From CAYMCJ01 sp964388985 (lineage in GTDB: Bacteria; Patescibacteriota; Patescibacteriia; Patescibacteriales; CAYMCJ01), in assembly GCA_964388985.1 (NCBI GenBank), contig CAYMCJ010000004.1, positions 1 through 31,311 of the forward strand: a DNA stretch of 31,311 nt, written 5' to 3'. The notes under the pieces were generated by a model that was not told the DNA's origin, made no database searches, and was given only the letters and a program-made list of their open reading frames with translations. Below are positions 29,352 through 31,311 of this stretch, piece after piece (the stretch's first letter is position 1; every line of letters starts with the position of its first letter). The position numbers were made by a program, and so were the translations under genes.

Positions 29352-31311
29352 TTAATTTTTGTCTATAATAATATTTTTAAAATTATTATTAATTTCATTT
29401 ATTAACGCATTTGAATTATCAACCATAAATCCGGTTTCAATAATATTCTTTTGACCATTATCACTAAATTTTAAAACTACCTGATTGTGGCCGCAATATT
29501 TTAAAAATAAATTTTTTAATTCGCCTAATTCTTCGGCGCTTAATTTTTTGCTAAAAATCAAATTTAATGAACCGCTCTTTGATTCCGGGCCGGATCCTTG
29601 GTCGGCCGGCCGCTTTTTTGACGGCCGACCGGCGGAAACAAAATAATTGTTATTGTCGGTTCCATTATTAAAACTGTTCTCGTCTTTATCCAACCTGAAC
29701 AAATTAATAGAGTTGGAAATATTATTAATTTCCAATTCTCTAGCCCGATTCGCCAATATTTTTACTTCCTGATCTTTATCTGATATTTTTCCGCTGCAAA
29801 TTATAGCTTTCCCTTCCTGCCATAAATCAAGCGTTTTTTTTAACAGACTTGGAAAAACCAATATTTCCGTACTGCCAACCGAATCCTCAATCTTAACAAA
29901 TAACATTGATTCGTTTGAACGGGTAATTATTTTCTTTAGGCTGGAAATAATTCCCGAGACATCAACGTATTTTCCTTTCATGTCGGGACGCAACTCCGCC
30001 AACGGCACAACTACGTCTTTCAATTGTTCTTTATAATCATTAAAAGGATGCTCGCTGATATACAAACCCAACAACTCTTTTTCCCATAACAATTTTTCTC
30101 TATTTTGAACAGAGGCAATGTCGGCTAATTCAATCCTGTTCATCATATTCAGATTGGGGGCATCGGCAAAGAGGCTGTTTTGCTTATTATTTTTTGCTTT
30201 ACTGGCTTCTTTATTAAAATTAAGCAATCTGTCAATATTGCCGATTAATTGGGCTCTTTCCCCGTGCCCGTCCAAACCGCCGCTTTTAATCAGGCTTTCT
30301 AAAGATTTTCTATTTAAATCTTTATCGGTCACTCTTTCCAAAAAATCAAAAATATCTTTATACGGCCCATTGGCTTTTCTTTCATTAATAATTTCATCGG
30401 CAATATGCTCACCAACATTTTTAATAGCTTTTAAACCAAACCGAATTGTGTTGATATCTTCGTCCCGACCGACAGACTTGTTTTCTTTTGTGCCTGAAGT
30501 CACAACCGTGAAAGAAGCAAACGATTCGTTAATATCGGGCGGCATTACTTCTATCCCCATGCTACGGCACTCTTCAATTTCTATTGCCACCCGGTCTGTA
30601 TTTTGTTGGTCCGCAGTTAAGAGCGCGGCCATAAATTCTGTCGGCCAATGCGCTTTTAAATAAGCGGTTTGGCATCCGATTAAAGCGTAGCAGGCGGCAT
30701 GGCTCCGGTTAAAGCCGTAGCCGGCAAAGGGCTCAATAAATGAAAAAATCTTTTTGGCCAATTCTTCGGCAATGCTATTCTTTACACAGCCGTCAATAAA
30801 TTTTTCTTTCTGTTTGGCCAATAATTCAGGAATTTTTTTCCCAACCGCTTTTCTTAAAACATCCGCTTCCCCCATGGTAAAACCGGCCAAATCTCTGGCA
30901 ATTTGCATAACCTGCTCCTGATAGATGGCTACGCCGTATGTTTTGGCTAAAATTGGCTCTAATTTTTGATGAAGGTAAAAAACTTTCTTTTTTTTCTGCT
31001 TGCCGGCAATATAATCAGGAATCCATTCCATCGGACCGGGCCGGTATAATGATACCATGGCAATAATATCTTCAAATTCAGTCGGCTTTAATTCGCGCAA
31101 ATATCGCTTCATGCCGGAAGATTCAAGTTGAAATATGCCGGTGGTTTCGCCGGCTTTAAATAATTCATAAGTTTTTTTGTCATTAAGCGGTATATTATCT
31201 ATGTCTATATCAAGGCCGCGCGTATTTTTAATTATTTTTATGGCTGACTCAATAATGGTCAGATTCTTTAATCCTAAAAAATCCATTTTTAAAAGTCCCA
31301 GGGTTTCAATC
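29352..31311 (-). CDS. dnaE: DNA polymerase III alpha subunit, C-terminal part (5' end beyond window)
   Basis: About 650 residues of DnaE; the frame runs off the window edge (upstream codons read IETLGLLK before MDFLGLKNL, as expected). Visible: the palm/fingers part of the polymerase (FQLESSGMKRYLRELKPTEF, MVSLYRPGPMEWIPDYIAGK, IYQEQVMQIARDLAGFTMGE, FAGYGFNRSHAACYALIGCQ), the helix-hairpin-helix region (RFGLKAIKNVGEHIADEI), the OB domain (DVSGIISSLKKIITRSNESM) and a C-terminal tau-binding-like tail. It copies chromosomal DNA as the catalytic subunit. The linker near residues 555-575 of this part contains a GC-rich palindrome encoding a Lys/Arg/Pro stretch. The catalytic Asp residues lie further upstream, outside the window. 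Confidence 0.95.
   Translation of the reverse strand, partial: IETLGLLKMDFLGLKNLTIIESAIKIIKNTRGLDIDIDNIPLNDKKTYELFKAGETTGIFQLESSGMKRYLRELKPTEFEDIIAMVSLYRPGPMEWIPDYIAGKQKKKKVFYLHQKLEPILAKTYGVAIYQEQVMQIARDLAGFTMGEADVLRKAVGKKIPELLAKQKEKFIDGCVKNSIAEELAKKIFSFIEPFAGYGFNRSHAACYALIGCQTAYLKAHWPTEFMAALLTADQQNTDRVAIEIEECRSMGIEVMPPDINESFASFTVVTSGTKENKSVGRDEDINTIRFGLKAIKNVGEHIADEIINERKANGPYKDIFDFLERVTDKDLNRKSLESLIKSGGLDGHGERAQLIGNIDRLLNFNKEASKAKNNKQNSLFADAPNLNMMNRIELADIASVQNREKLLWEKELLGLYISEHPFNDYKEQLKDVVVPLAELRPDMKGKYVDVSGIISSLKKIITRSNESMLFVKIEDSVGSTEILVFPSLLKKTLDLWQEGKAIICSGKISDKDQEVKILANRARELEINNISNSINLFRLDKDENSFNNGTDNNNYFVSAGRPSKKRPADQGSGPESKSGSLNLIFSKKLSAEELGELKNLFLKYCGHNQVVLKFSDNGQKNIIETGFMVDNSNALINEINNNFKNIIIDKN
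29600..29630. repeat. GC-rich palindrome in the dnaE linker
   Basis: GGTCGGCCG (29600-29608) pairs perfectly with CGGCCGACC (29622-29630) across 13 bases that include TTTTTT. It is far more GC-rich than the surrounding coding DNA and encodes AGRPSKKRPADQG. Confidence 0.75.

Noticed and set aside
30118..30663. Long plus-strand reading frame (181 codons) opposite dnaE
   Set aside because: Lies entirely opposite a strongly conserved part of DnaE, has hydrophobic but family-free content and no ribosome site; a by-product of codon bias.
1..31311. TGA read as an amino acid (alternative code)
   Set aside because: TGA terminates comF and the ligase-like gene at sensible ends, and no conserved gene needs read-through.

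Overview
AT-rich window that looks like chromosome of a Candidate Phyla Radiation / Patescibacteria organism (Parcubacteria-like). The signs are short compact genes with tiny gaps, a housekeeping set typical of that group (comF, radA, parA, recG, mpg, thrS, dnaE), many small membrane or coiled-coil proteins with no clear relatives, a ThrRS without its TGS domain, and a GxxExxY domain buried in recG. TGA is used as a normal stop (comF, and the O-antigen-ligase-like gene), which argues against the TGA=Gly lineages (Gracilibacteria, Absconditabacteria). No rRNA is present, so the lineage call is inference.

Layout. (1) 1-2159: a small membrane protein, comF, two small proteins of unknown function and tRNA-Ser(UGA). 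(2) 2160-3783: a YibE/F membrane protein, a ~161-bp MITE-like element with 16-bp terminal inverted repeats and a 5-bp target duplication, and feoA, whose stop codon lies in the target duplication. (3) 3926-8971 (minus strand): a metal and Fe-S operon reading DUF5320, ferritin-like, two NifX-like proteins, a MinD-type ATPase with two 4Fe-4S motifs, a FieF-like exporter with zinc ribbon, DUF134, and a ZnuC/ZnuB-type ABC transporter, under one good promoter. (4) 8972-9411: the longest stretch without a recognised gene, holding that promoter, a strong hairpin terminator and an unrecognised 50-codon ORF overlapping a nested inverted repeat. (5) 9412-13164: a four-gene DpnII-like restriction-modification island (DpnA-like methylase, MutH/Sau3AI-like endonuclease, ParB-domain protein, D12-class adenine methylase), bordered by tRNA-Ser(GCU). 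(6) 13418-17901: a two-TM protein, tRNA-Arg(GCG), a single-domain response regulator, a recG carrying a ~500-bp in-frame insertion, and a small Cys/His protein. (7) 18077-20749: mpg, radA, parA; then tRNA-Leu(CAA) from a divergent promoter. (8) 21136-25120: envelope proteins (SH3-like single-TM protein, O-antigen-ligase-like polymerase with TPRs, AI-2E family permease). (9) 25259-31311: thrS in an operon with a DUF2238-like membrane protein behind a T-box leader, a baseplate-J-like membrane protein, and dnaE running off the edge.

The most striking observation is in recG. A PDDEXK-type GxxExxY domain sits exactly between helicase motifs II (DEQH) and III (TATPIP). It is bounded by arrays of a 10-bp unit ending GCGGACT, four copies on the left and five inverted copies on the right, all read through in frame. 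It looks like a small mobile element able to live inside a coding gene without breaking it. Next in interest are the T-box whose terminator contains the start codon of the gene it controls, the RM island with its added ParB-like gene, and the metal operon.
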